From: Antitrichia curtipendula
Lineage: Eukaryota; Streptophyta; Bryopsida; Hypnales; Leucodontaceae
Assembly (NCBI GenBank): GCA_951230915.1
Contig: OX579636.1
Coordinates: 32,547,567-32,611,566, forward strand
Direction: 5' to 3'
DNA length: 64,000 nt
Each line of letters begins with the position of its first letter. The first letter of the stretch is position 1. Both the position numbers and the translations under genes were made by a program. This document shows, piece by piece, positions 47,553 through 59,374 of this stretch. Below the pieces are notes generated by a model. The model was not told where the DNA came from. It saw nothing but the letters and a program-made list of their open reading frames with translations, and searched no databases.

Positions 47553-48142
47553 TTAACCCCCAAAGCCCCAAGGGTGCTTTCTATCAAAAACCACTCGAAA
47601 CTACCACTTCTGCTGCATTCACTTAAGGAAACCAAAAAAATAATTTTTTTCGGAATTTAACCGTAGGATCTTGTACTTAACTTGTCTGAGATCATGTGGT
47701 AAGAACTTCATCAAATTTGAACGTACAAATTGGAAGATATTAGCATTCAAAGTTGGACAAAAAGTTTTTTCTTAAGAAGATGCTTAAATTGCCCAAAAAA
47801 CTAAGATTGTTCATAACTTTCTTGTCCCTAGTCAAATAGAATGAATCAAAGCTTCACGTGTAGATAAAAACATAATATTTTAGTAAAAAAATTCAAAAAA
47901 AATTATTTTGATTTTTTGTAATTTTTTTTGGGCTGCCCGCCAATCTCCATTTCTTGCTTATTGTGCCATAAATTTTTCATTCAACATCCAATTGAAACAA
48001 AAAAAAACATTTATCCACAAAGCTCTCGCAAAGCTACACAACCTCAAAAAATCTCAAAAAAATTCACTTCAAATTGAGACAATAGGAACCTACCTGGACC
48101 CAAATTGTTCCCCGAGGGGACAAGTGGGACTTTAGGGGTTAA
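47553..48142 (+). mobile_element. TTAA-ended repeat family, copy A (590 bp)
   Basis: Starts TTAACCCCCAAAGCCCC and ends GGACTTTAGGGGTTAA. It is a near full-length inverted counterpart of copy B (52836-53422), sharing CGTAGGATCTTGTACTTAAC, TTGGAAGATATTAGCATTC, GGGCTGCCCGCCAATCTCC and GGAACCTACC(T/C)GGACCC. The ends plus TTAA recall piggyBac-type transposons, which insert at TTAA and begin CCCT. No transposase frame. Confidence 0.75.
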
Positions 48143-48869
48143 TGTGATCATTTGGATGGATTTAGATGTAAACTAGATGAAAGTAGATTAAAAAGTAGAT
48201 TTAGATGGAAGTGGATGAACAATGAATGTAAATGGACGAAAGGAGGATGAAAATTATACTAACTAAAATTTATATTAGTTGCAATGCTTCATTGGAAAAA
48301 TAATTACCTTGTATCATAATTAACAATTCAAGCTCAATAATAATAGAATTTTTTATAGTACTAAATTATATCATTTTTTCTTATTGATGGTAAATAATAT
48401 AATTTAGATTTTTATATTGTATATCAATACTTTAAATAATCAAATTTATAAATAACAACAATGTGTTCCTTATTGTCCTCATGCTTCTTTCTCTTGTTGT
48501 TTTCATTTAGTTTTGTTGGGCTTTGTTTATTTATTTTACACATTGTCATGACTAGCTTAATTGTTTTTTGGGCTCCATTGCATTTGCAACTCTTAACTAA
48601 TTAATTGCAAGCATTGCTTCTCACTTGTTCTTGATCTTTGTGCTTATTCCAACAATTGTATTTTTAAATGTCATGGAAATACTCACTTATGCTAAGTCCC
48701 TTCTTCCTTATGCTCATAATTTTCTTGACTATGCATTCAATTTACATGAAATTTATATCTCTACAAAAGCTTTTTGAAAAACTACATCTTCAAAAAAAAT
48801 TGTGCAAAATAATTCAAATCATAGAAACCTACTCAAACTCCCAATTGTCTCTAAAGGGACTAAAAGTGG

Positions 48870-48870
<1 letters not shown>
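48143..48870. other. AT-rich stretch with a TTAA-family remnant
   Basis: About 48690-48870 resembles the end of the family (CATAATTTTCTTGACTATGC, GAAACCTACTCAAACTCCCAATTGTCTCTAAAGGGAC). No gene. Confidence 0.4.

Positions 48871-48931
<61 letters not shown>
48871..48931. repeat. (TA)n microsatellite
   Basis: About 60 bp of uninterrupted TA. Open frames reading Ile-Tyr through it are artefacts. Confidence 0.97.
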
Positions 48932-48938
<7 letters not shown>

Positions 48939-49807
48939 CATTTATTGCATTCTAATAAAAAATAAGGTATCAAATTTTTGCAGTTTGCAATTGACTAAAA
49001 AATCTTTATCAGGAGTATCTCTAAGTTGGGTTCAAATGCATACAGAATAATTTCATTACATATGAAATATTTATATTAATTTGGTGAAATGATTTGTTTT
49101 TATTCAAGTTAATTAGTAAGTAGCACTAAGACACTGCTACTATTCATTTTCACCATTGAAACAAAAGTCAAGTAACCTAGTCAACTTGCAACAAATGTAT
49201 TACTAAAATTTAATGGAAAAGTATGTATTTAGTATTCTAAGTAATTAATTACTAGAACCAGTAACACCAATTAAGATATGATGTTTCTTGTTAACAATTG
49301 CTAAAAGATTGTAACTTCAATAACTTAAATTGTCTCTAAGAATTCTAAGTATAAAACTAAAAATATAAAAATTAATATATATATTATTGAAGGAATATAT
49401 TATATGATGAATATAGAAATAATATAATTATTATAGTACGAAAGTTTACAAAGTTTTTTTTGTAAGCATTTTTAAACATGGAGAAATTATTTGGGTAGTG
49501 CTTTTGACAAATGACCATCTTTGCATTGTTGTTACAATTATATTTTATTTTATATCAATATTTATATTATTTTATTGTATTATACAAATTAATCCTCGAA
49601 AGGTCTTTGGGGTCCTTCTACACAATCCATATTCAGTCTTATAACTCTTCAAGTATGGTTTATTATATGAATTGTGATACATTGTTATTTACACATGACT
49701 ATGATCATTAATTTACTTTGTATTGAACAATACTTGGTCAAATTTTTTTTGGTCAAATACCACTATATTTATAATATACTATACAGTTGCAAAGGGCTTC
49801 AAGCCCT

Positions 49808-50740
49808 TTAACCCCTAAAGTTCTATGACTATGTTTTCACCAAAAACACTTCCAAACTGCCATTTTTAGTACAAGTATTAAATTTTTGAAAAAAAATAAA
49901 TATTGACACATGTAACCGTAGGATCTTATAGTAAACTAGTTTTAGAAGATGTCGAAAAAGTTTCAGAATTTTCCACCATGCGGATTGGAAGATATTAGCA
50001 TTTGAATTGGCAATTTTTTTTTTTTGTCCCTGCGAAAAACAGGGCAGCTGCACTTCACAAGGTCACATTTGTATGAAAAAATGTCCAAAATGGTGGTGCA
50101 TCTTTGAATTATTTTTCCTAAACAAGTTCTCTACATGCTTAAAATTTTTCAAATCATTTGATATTGTACAACATATAGAAAAAAAATAGTAAGTAGCAAG
50201 AAGTAGAGAATGATCTAAAATACTAAATTGTTAAGAATTTAATTATGGAATTGGAAAATGTGAATCCCAATGGTTGTAATGTTGTAATAAGCAACCAACA
50301 TCCTATGAATTTTTTTCTTTCAAAAAATGTTAAAAATTGAGTTAAATAAACAACTTCAAAGTTTATTTCAGAGTAGAGAATCCATAACTGCCCGCAAACT
50401 AAAAATCCTTATAACTTTTGATTCATTGGTCGAAATAGAATGATTCAAAGCTTTCCACGTATATATAACTCTAGAAAACCAGTTTTCAAATTTTTATTTT
50501 TGAAAAAAGTGATTTTTTCTGATCTGCCCGGACTGCCCAGTTACAAAAAAAAGTAACATATTTGGCCATAACTTTTGACTCCTATTTCCAAATGTCATGA
50601 AATTTAGTGCATATGAAAGATACTCCTTGCGCCTACCTTCTATTAAAATTTCAGCCAAAAATATGAAAATCTCCAGTCACAAGAACCTGCCCAAATTTTT
50701 TATACTGCCAAAAACTGCATGCTGGTCCTTTAGGGGTTAA
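49808..50740 (+). mobile_element. TTAA-ended repeat family, copy C (933 bp)
   Basis: Starts TTAACCCCTAAAGTTC and ends GGTCCTTTAGGGGTTAA: a 13-bp inverted repeat TTAACCCCTAAAG including TTAA at both termini. Interior words are shared with copies A, B and D (CGTAGGATCTTATAGTAAAC, TTGGAAGATATTAGCATTTG, CATAACTTTTGA). Longer than A and B, and close to D in length. Confidence 0.75.
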
Positions 50741-52835
50741 GGGTTAAAACGTGAAAGTGCCTTTTTTTTTTTTCAAATCTTATATTTAAAAGAACTTTTC
50801 TAGATTTGAAATTTGTAGGTTACAATGTTTCAAGGATCTATGCATTGGTTCCTGGAATATTCACTATCATTCGCTTAAAAAAGTATGTGAATTTAAAGAT
50901 AGGGTGTTATTTATTCAATGGAGGTATAATTTACATAATTAAAAATAAAGGTTTGTAAGTCCATTTTGAAAATATTCATGGAATATTTTGAAAATATTTT
51001 TGAATATACTCTGCATATGCTAATTATGTATAGCCTCTTTTAAATACCTTGTTAATTCAGACACGTGGTTCCCCTAAATTACAAAGGAGTGACTTCCTCG
51101 GGTATTGGTTATATTTTAATTTTTAATTTATATTTGGACAATTGCTCAAAATAACTTTTGATTTTGTTGCATTTTTAAAAGAAAATAGGTACTTTATCAT
51201 TTAATTTGTAAAGAATAGAAAGACAATATTTATAAATAAAATAAAAACTGGCCATTTTATAACAACTTTATGGAGATGGTCATTTATCAAAATAACCATC
51301 AAAATAGGTTTTTCCATTTTTCAAAATGCATATAGAAAGAAGCTCAATCTGTTGACTTTCATACAATATAGAATCAACTATTTTTTAAATTCATTCAAGG
51401 AATATCTTGTAATCTATAAGAACACCATCTCCTTTAATTATCAATTACATATTTGTATTCTAGGCTAGAAATAGTATTCCCTCCAATTGGCAAGTGTGAC
51501 ATTTGGTAGATAATAATACATTTTTGAAAAATAAGAAACAATTAGCCAAGGTGTATAATAGTCATGTAAACATTATACATGAATCTCGAGCCTTTTAAAA
51601 TCACAACTCAAAAGTTATGGCCAAAAAACAAATCAACTAAAGACTTGTGACAAAAAACAAAAAAATAGTACAAGTGTTCTAGCAATTGCCCAATTTTAAA
51701 GTGTTCTTCCCAAAATGCCAGTACTAGAGCAAAACTCAACAAAATCAATAGATATTTCTTGCAATCTTCTATTAATGTTCATTGGTATAACATAAATGAA
51801 ATCATCTACATCAAGGATAGTATATATTTAAATGTTGTGAAATGACACATTTCATGTTGATATATGCTAAAATTATAGTATTAAGAACAAATCATTAATA
51901 CTTGAATTTACACTACAAATATCACAAGTATTAGCTTTTATTTTATAAAGTATATCTTATAATAAGTCATACACTGATTCCATCTACCAAGACATTGTCA
52001 TGCTTTCAAAGCACCTTGAGCACAAAGAATAAGTCCAAACCACACAAACCTATCATTTTTACTTCATCTAGATGAGGATATAGAGACAAACCCAAGCCCC
52101 TCCATTGTCCCTCTAAACGGATTTCTTCCATTCCACAAAACTAATGCTCAAACATATTTCTACAAACAAACTTTGCAAATAAAATATGACTACATACATC
52201 TCATTGTTCCTTTCCACATTCACATTCAAATAGCCCAACCTACATCTAATCCTCCAAACAAACAACTATTGCCCCCCCTCAATACTCATTTTTCTCTCAT
52301 TAGAATCTTCAGACCTATTTTGGTACTTTGCAAAACATCCATTATTGTACCAAATTCTTATTGAATTCAAACCTTCATACATGACTACAATATTCCACAT
52401 GCCTTGCTATACATTTTAGAACAATTTAATTTATATATCTAAGACTTCATTACACTTCCTAATTCACTACCTAGAATGTTTTACTCACATGTACAAAACA
52501 ACCCTCAAATCGATCTACATGAACTACAAAACAAATTCCCAACTATCCATCTATTTTACTCAAAAAAATCTTTTAAGTGCCATCAAGATATTGTCATCCT
52601 GTGCCACCTCACACACAACAACAAAAGGGAAAGCGCACAAAATATTATATATGCAAAAAATCAAAGAACATTTGCAAAGCAATTTTCAAATATATAGACT
52701 CTAAACACTCACTTTGCATGAATTTACAAAGTCATTCCCCACAATTCCAACAGAAAACCCACTAGACTACTTTAAAGACTTTAGGAAAAAAATTCCACTA
52801 ATCCCCTAATGAAATCCATGCCCAACAAACCATTG
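50741..52835. other. AT-rich stretch, no gene
   Basis: No supported coding region or defined repeat. Short A/C-rich frames near 52170-52770 lack coding character. Confidence 0.4.
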
Positions 52836-53422
52836 TCAAAACCCTAAAACCCCGCTTGTCCCCTCAGGGGACAATTTGGGTCCGGGTAGGTTCCTATTAT
52901 CTCAATTTGAAGTGAATTTTTTTGAGATTTTTTGAGATTGTGTAGCTTTGCAAGAGCTTTGTGGATATATAATTTTTGTTTCAATCGGATGTCGGATGAA
53001 AAAGTTATGGCACAATGAGCAAGAAATGGAGATTGGCGGGCAGCCCAAAAAAAATTACAAAAGTCAAAATTATTTTTTTGAATTTTTTTCCTAAAATATT
53101 ATGTTTTTACCTAGACGTGGAGATTTGATTCATTCTATTTGGACTAGGGATGAGAAAGTTATGGACAATCTTAGTTTTTTGGGCAATTTAAGCATTTTCT
53201 TGAAAAAAAACTTTTTGTTCAACTTTGAATGCTAATATCTTCCAATCCGTACAGTGAAATTTGATGAAATTTTTACAACGTGATCTCAGACAAGTTAAGT
53301 ACAAGATCCTATGGTTGAATTCCCAAAAAAACAAAAAAATTGGTTTCCTTAAGTGAATGAAACAGAAGTGGTAGTTTTGAATAATTTTTGGCAGAAAACA
53401 CCCTTGGGGTTTTAGGGGTTAA
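52836..53422 (-). mobile_element. TTAA-ended repeat family, copy B (about 587 bp, inverted)
   Basis: Ends GGGGTTTTAGGGGTTAA on the plus strand; the other end is degenerate (AAAACCCTAAAACCCC). Collinear with copy A in reverse orientation over its whole length at high identity by eye. Confidence 0.75.
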
Positions 53423-53793
53423 CTACCGAACTCTACCAATATCAATCCAACCATGATATCTTCATTCAATATAACTCACTTCAAACTAATTCCATCCTCT
53501 TTGAAAAATCTGATCAACCAAATCATTTTTCTCTATAAAAAAATTTCCACAATCCTTACTAATTGTAGCCTAATTACACTTGCAAACAGAATCTATGAAT
53601 ATAGTTTTCTACATATGGGGATGAACAACAGTATTAGATGATGGCCAGGATTGTTCTATCAAGAGAAAAGTATAACCAGACAACTACAACTACTAAATAT
53701 TGCATTTGAGATGATGCACAATTATCTTCCAAAAATATTTATATAATGTAAATTGACTTCAAAAATGTTTTGGGATTTGTAGATTACCTTTGC

Positions 53794-54125
53794 CATTAGA
53801 AAAAATTTGGGGCCAAGGGAGGGCCGTTTCAGGCCCGTTCCCCAATCTGTCCCCATGCTGTGAACAGTGATATGGGCTGTCAAAAAAAAATATTTAAAAA
53901 AAAAATTATAAAAAAAAAAAAATTTGTTTCCCAAATTTCGTTTTAAGAAAAAAAAAATATATTTTTTTTTTTAATTTTTTAATTTTTTGAAAATCTGATG
54001 TGGCCGAAGACATGCCATGTCACCCTGCTGCGGTGGCGCAGTTTCAGCAGTCAGGGACTGCGCAGAACTTGTGGAGAACTCATGGGAACTCGCGGCCCTC
54101 CCTTGGCCCCAAATTTTTTCTAATG
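53794..54125. mobile_element. MITE with 32-bp terminal inverted repeats
   Basis: Left end CATTAGAAAAAATTTGGGGC continues to CAAGGGAGGGCCG; right end CGGCCCTCCCTTGGCCCCAA continues to ATTTTTTCTAATG: a perfect inverted match of about 33 bp. The interior of about 265 bp contains a GC-richer core (GCTGCGGTGGCGCAG) and A/T runs. No clear target duplication; the superfamily is undetermined. Confidence 0.85.
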
Positions 54126-55560
54126 CTTCTTGCACTCATCCATGACCTTAGATATGTACCCATAAGATGCAATCAAACTAGTATGCAATATCTACAATTG
54201 TACCACCACAATCTTTTTAAAATAACAAAACAAAAACAAAAAAATAAAAATATTTTTTCTGGAACATACTAGAAGCTTCAAGGCACTACTTTGATTCCCA
54301 TTTTACTTTTTGATTCATTCTTTGTACTTGGATGCTAATTGTTTGTTGCATCCACGTTTTGAGATGGCTACTAGTTCATTACTACAGCATTTTACTCTAT
54401 TGAAATGATCTTCATATTGTTGTATACCATGGAACTACAGACACAGACAAAGTTGTGGTCAAGTTTTGATAGCATGGTGATATTTAGTCACACTAACATG
54501 TCTTGTAGTTTTGGCCCAATCTAAGTCACATGTTTCTATCAGTATGTCTTGGATTTATAATATCCATCTGTACCTTATCAAAGGAATATTATAAGAATAC
54601 AGGTCGAACAACTCAGGTACCAAACTATGACTTCAGTGTTGGTACCAATTCAAGCCAACGATGCAATGGAAAACAAAGAGCCAATTTCAAATGGAATACA
54701 AAGAGTCGATTCAAATGGAGAAACTACGCTTGTTACTGTCCAAGCTTGAAAATAAGACATCCAACCACTTCTTAATCTTAAAGAAATAAGAAAGTGTAAG
54801 ATTACGATCTACATCAAGTCTTGCAAAGGTGATTTTGGATTGCTTCAAGAAGTCATGGACCTCACCTATGCCCATCCCAACAACCACACAAGTCAATGTA
54901 GGGTTAGTGAGGAACATCAAGTGTCTACAGTCTATGAATGCTTGTTATCGTTTTCACAAGAAGAAAACCTAAATCAAATATGCAAAACAATTTTCTAAAA
55001 AAAACTCAACTGCTTCACAACCTAATGGTTAGTAGAACTTTGTGCCATATTGTGTAGAGGATCCATGCAATTGACAAACCAACAACAACAACTTTGTAAA
55101 CGATGTTGGTATATGCATTCAAAGTTGGCCCAAATGCAACCTAAACTTCCGCAATTGTAGCAACCATCCAGAGTGGAGGAAAAAGGGAGTAAATCTTTAG
55201 TCCTCCAGTTGCTTTTCACCTTGTCCAATCAGGGAGTGAGTTTGGTAGAGCAAGCTGGCAACCCATGCAGCTTGATCCAGGCTCCAACCGTCCAAATTAA
55301 ACTTCTTGTTACTTACATTAATGCTCCTCCCTCCAAATAATCACCCATAATTTAATGAAGGTGCACCACCTGCCCATGGCTATCATTCCAATGTAAGCCA
55401 AATCTAGGGAAATAAATATTATGAAATGTGGCAATAGTGGTAGTTGGTTTGTCAAAATCACATGTACTTCATATTAGAAGTACCATTTAGTCTATGCATG
55501 TATATAGTTTTATATCCTTTTCACATATGAATACGGCTTTTGTTATTAAGAATTTGGTAA
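54126..55560. other. AT-rich stretch, no supported gene
   Basis: Weakly protein-like minus-strand frames at 55022-55228 (with a Cys-rich CYNCGSLGC) and 54711-54920 are too short and lack a proper zinc-knuckle spacing; they may be remnants of a retroelement. Confidence 0.35.
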
Positions 55561-55733
55561 TCACCCACTTAAGTAAAGATTCCACCCTAGAACCAGTTTC
55601 TCTCTCTCGAATTTGGTGATCACATTCCGAACTCTTCTGTCTTCAAATCCATTGTGAACCATGGTCTCAATGATCTCTTTAGTTGCAGCTTCTACCGAGC
55701 TTGACAAGTACAGGACTGGAACCGCTTGAGAAA
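55561..55733 (-). pseudogene. Possible orphan terminal exon of an unidentified gene
   Basis: After an acceptor (ATAATTGCAG at 55743-55734) 56 codons read to TGA at 55561: SQAVPVLYLSSSVEAATKEI, then ETMVHNGFEDRRVRNVITKF and EREKLVLGWNLYLSG. Codon texture and balanced composition look coding, and it lies only 70 bp outside the Tigger-like element. No family was recognised and no upstream exon was found beyond the element, so it may be the 3' remnant of a host gene broken by the insertion. Confidence 0.3.
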
Positions 55734-55802
55734 CTGCAATTATATTATAGGACTGCTTGATAGGCCTGTTTGATTGGAACATGATGTATTGAGTATATCG
55801 TA

Positions 55803-55823
55803 GACATGCCACTTGCCGTGCAC
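55803..55823 (+). repeat. Tigger-like element left terminal inverted repeat
   Basis: 21 bp, exact reverse complement of 60803-60823; preceded by TA. Confidence 0.95.
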
Positions 55824-56011
55824 ATTTGGGTTTCAAATGTTTTTACGCAAGGTGGGTATCATTTTTTCACTATTTTTTTTGACATTATCATTAGTAAATG
55901 AGATGAGAGTATTTTGGAAAAATGAAATGACTATTGTATTGGAAAAGTTGTGACTTTTCTAAAATTAAGTTCACATGAACATGCACTAATGTGTGCTCAA
56001 TGTACTATTCA

Positions 56012-59000
56012 CTAACCGTGCACATTAGATTTCACTATGGGAGGTACAAATGTTGCCCTCTTCTTTGTAGGCATAGGAAGTTCATGAGTTTTAGTTACTG
56101 TCTTTTTGGCTTTTGTAGCCAATTTCTTCTCAAGTTGTTGTTGAATTTTGGCTTCTTTTTTAGCCTTGGCAAGGTTTGTTCTTCTCTTCTTCTTTTCTTC
56201 TTTATCATAAAAAATGTCCTCTTGTTCTTTTGCTGCTTTCAACCTGTTCAAAGTAAATTCTTGTGAAGTAAGGCATTTGCCATGAGGATTCAATCTCTTA
56301 GGATTTTTTGGTTTTCTCCTCATGGAACAAGGATATGAGGGAATTTTCAAAATGTTGGATAGGACTCCACTTTTCAATGTACAATTGTCATTCCTGCAGT
56401 GACAAAAAAATTTGAGCATGTGTTTGAATAACTTGAGTTTGCAAAAATTTGAATAACTTTGAAAGAATTTGTAAAATTCTAATTTCTTTTTAGTAGATTA
56501 GATGACTTACCTATCTTCATCACTTGTTGAAAAAATTGACCCTCCTTCAAGCATCAATATTGTTTGTTTTATACTCATTCTCTTAGAATTTACTTCTATT
56601 TCTTGGAATGTCACATTTTGAAGGTCCCAATGCACCTTCTTCAATTGGGAACAAACATGCATTAACAACAAGTTAATACAAAATCTATTTGAAAGCAACT
56701 AAAGCTTTTGGAATACTATAATTCAAAATTTAATTCAAAAAAGCTTGACACTCTTCATATTCTTCAGTTTAGGGAAGCACACTTACTATGTTCTTTTTGT
56801 TTTGTCCCAAAAAAACACCTTCTGTAATTGTGTTTAAAAAAACATCCACATTGTTTATCAAATAAATCCCACAATCTGTGCCATTGTCTTTGGGTTGTTG
56901 AGGAACCTACATACACATAACATTTGAAAGCATGAGTTGGGTTTGTATCATATTATTTTCAAAGACAAAATTCACTGTAATATGCTTTGTTAACAATGCA
57001 TCTTCAAATATATATGATAAAATTGTAACTTACTTCAACCACTTGCATTTGAAGCTCAAGTAGGTCCTCCTTGGAAATTTTCAAAGTCTCCAAGCTATTT
57101 TGTCTTTCCCATTCTGAGCTTAAAAGACTGCCATACAAATAACATATCATCAAAGTTAATGCATTACATTCAATAATCTACAATGGAAGATAGAATGGAA
57201 AAAATTTATATAATTTAAAAATACTTACAGTTTGATATGTTCTTGTACATCCAGATGAGTTGTTGATTTGAGTGAATTCAAATGTAATAAACAAGGTCCA
57301 CTTCCAAGAGAACACATAACAATCATGCTCCAATGTCCACTGTCAAGAAGAAAATATAGTTAATTAGTAGCATTTTGGAAATTAAAATTTTCAAATAAGT
57401 TTCCAAATAAAATTTCACAAAACATAGTAGTGAATACCTAAGTAAAATAGGCAAAAAGATATAGTCACACTTGAAGATATTGATGCCTTTGAACCAACGT
57501 GCAATTATCTTGAATCCATTTGCAGCATCCTCCTTTAGAATGATCACAAGCTTCCTGAAAAAGAAGCTATTGAAAAAATATAATCCCTTCATATATTGAT
57601 GCTTTTTTTCTTGATATTTGAGATAAAAATCCACCATTGTGTCTGTTAGGCATTGACCCTTAGTGAGGGACTCAAAATCAGTGGTCCTAAGAGTCACTAG
57701 ATTTGAATCATCACATGGCCAAACAAATGAATCTTGAACCACTCTTTGCGCCTCATTTGACATGTCAATGGGATACTCTTCAAACGTATCATCTTTGTAA
57801 ACTGAATTCTCTTCAAATGTATCATCTTCATAAAGCACCTCTTCGATAATACGGTTAATGACTTTGTTAACATTTTGATGCAACATCTCTTCATCCAAAT
57901 CTTTTTGCAACTCCTCCTTTTCTTCTTTCACATGTGTAAGCAAAGGCAAGGTATTTAAGTGAGGTAGACTTGGCCCATAGTATTTATCCATTGCAGTTGA
58001 ATCCACTGGAAAGATGCCTATTATCCAATAAAATCCAATTTCAATTATCAGTAATTCAAATATAATAAAATAGCCATGTACATCTTTGAATAAAAGTTTA
58101 TTTATATTTCAAGCAAAAAATTTAGCAAATATTCAAAGGAAGAGTTGAATAGGATCATACCTGTTGCTTTGAAACCTGATATTATATTAGATGTCTTCAA
58201 GGCTTTGTCCAAAGCATTGGCTGCCATTTTGGCCAAGGTTGATTTCAACATTACTCCATTGCCCCAATTAGGATTTTCTAATGTCATAGCTGCTTTATCC
58301 TCTTGAAGATTTTGCTTAAAGGGTTTGAAGCACGAGACATCAAGAGGTTGCATGCGGTGTGAGGAATGTGAAGGGATTGTAATGATATCTAATCCCATCT
58401 TGATGCATGTATCTAGTGCCATGGCACTAATATGGCTACAATGGCCATCTATTGTAAGACAAGAAGGTGTTTACTGTCTTTACTTACACCTCCTGGAACA
58501 TTGAGTCGAAAGTGGTTAAGCCAGTCACAAAAAATCTCATTAGTTACCCATCCATTTTCTTGGACATTCATTGTCGTACCTGCTCCACAATGTTGAACAT
58601 AATCGTGAAGAAGATAGGTTCCCTTCAAGATGAAATAGTGAGGGATGAAAGTGCCAATAGCACTAATACATACCAAGATAGTTAACCACTCCCTGCTATC
58701 ACCAGCACAAACGTTCACATTCTTTGATCCCTTTTTCGCCACAACCTTCAAAGTATTGTTCCTACCCACTGCTTGCACCCCTGTTTCATCAACGTTCCAA
58801 ATATGGGATGCTCTATATCCTTGAGACATAATCACAGTGGTCAAATTGTCATAAAACTGTGAACACGAGACTTTGTTCAAACCAATACACCTTTTCATTT
58901 CTAAAGCTTCACCCATTCGCAACACCACCTCCGGATGCTGTAACTTGAAGCATTGCCACCATGTTTGTCCAGGACGGTCATCTTTGAATGGATGTTTTCT

Positions 59001-59348
59001 TGGATGTATTCTTACAATATCTTGGACAATATTTTTTAAAATAGGTAACGTCACAGAGAATGCCATTTCTTGCATCTTAAAGCACCATGCTTTCAACTCA
59101 CACTCTTCTTCCTTGGTTAGGTAGGGATCAAAGCCATGTCTCTTTTTCTTGGTCTTTCCATACATCCAATCTGCAATTGATGATGCAGGGATTGAGAAAA
59201 TTTTTGAAGCATTTCTGATGGACCTTTCTCCTGATTTGATGCTGTTTATTGCAGTTCTCATCAACTCTTCTGTCCATTTTCCTCGGCTAGGTCAACCTTC
59301 ATGAGGCTTAAGAGCTTCAATTCGTTGAGACCCTCTAGGGCCTCTCAT
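56012..59348 (-). pseudogene. DDD transposase fused to a Ulp1/SENP-type SUMO protease
   Basis: Exons 59348-58161, 58017-57438, 57339-57229, 57127-57034, 56906-56787, 56635-56511 and 56393-56012 join in phase to about 866 residues. N-terminal part: psq-type helix-turn-helix (RTAINSIKSGERSIRNASKI), a CENP-B-like helix region, then a DDE_1 (Tigger/pogo/jerky-type) catalytic core with NVDETG, DGHCSH and QPLDVS, spacing D-35-D, and the typical C-end KATGIFPVDSTAMDKYYGPS. The same exon 2 continues into a C48 domain: DFESLTKGQCLTDTMVDFYL, YFFNSFFFRKL, FKCDYIFLPI, GHWSMIV (catalytic His), CLLHLNSLK (Asn where Asp is usual), VPQQ (oxyanion Gln) and TDCGIYL (catalytic Cys). A Lys/Glu-rich coiled tail follows. 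Two lesions: TGA at 59294-59292 (from CGA by a transition) and a 1-base deletion near 58452-58458 just before the second Asp motif. The start of exon 6 is the least certain border. Confidence 0.9.
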
Positions 59349-59374
59349 TGTGAAGAAGATCTCACTCAAATTCT

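Noticed and set aside
48668..49050. Open frames with long Ile-Tyr runs
   Set aside because: They cross a (TA)n microsatellite.
55022..55228. Cys-rich minus-strand frame resembling a retroviral-type CCHC zinc knuckle
   Set aside because: Spacing does not fit CX2CX4HX4C and no neighbouring gag/pol domains are visible.
55240..55300. tRNA-like word GGTAGAGCA
   Set aside because: No B-box and no cloverleaf pairing could be drawn around it.
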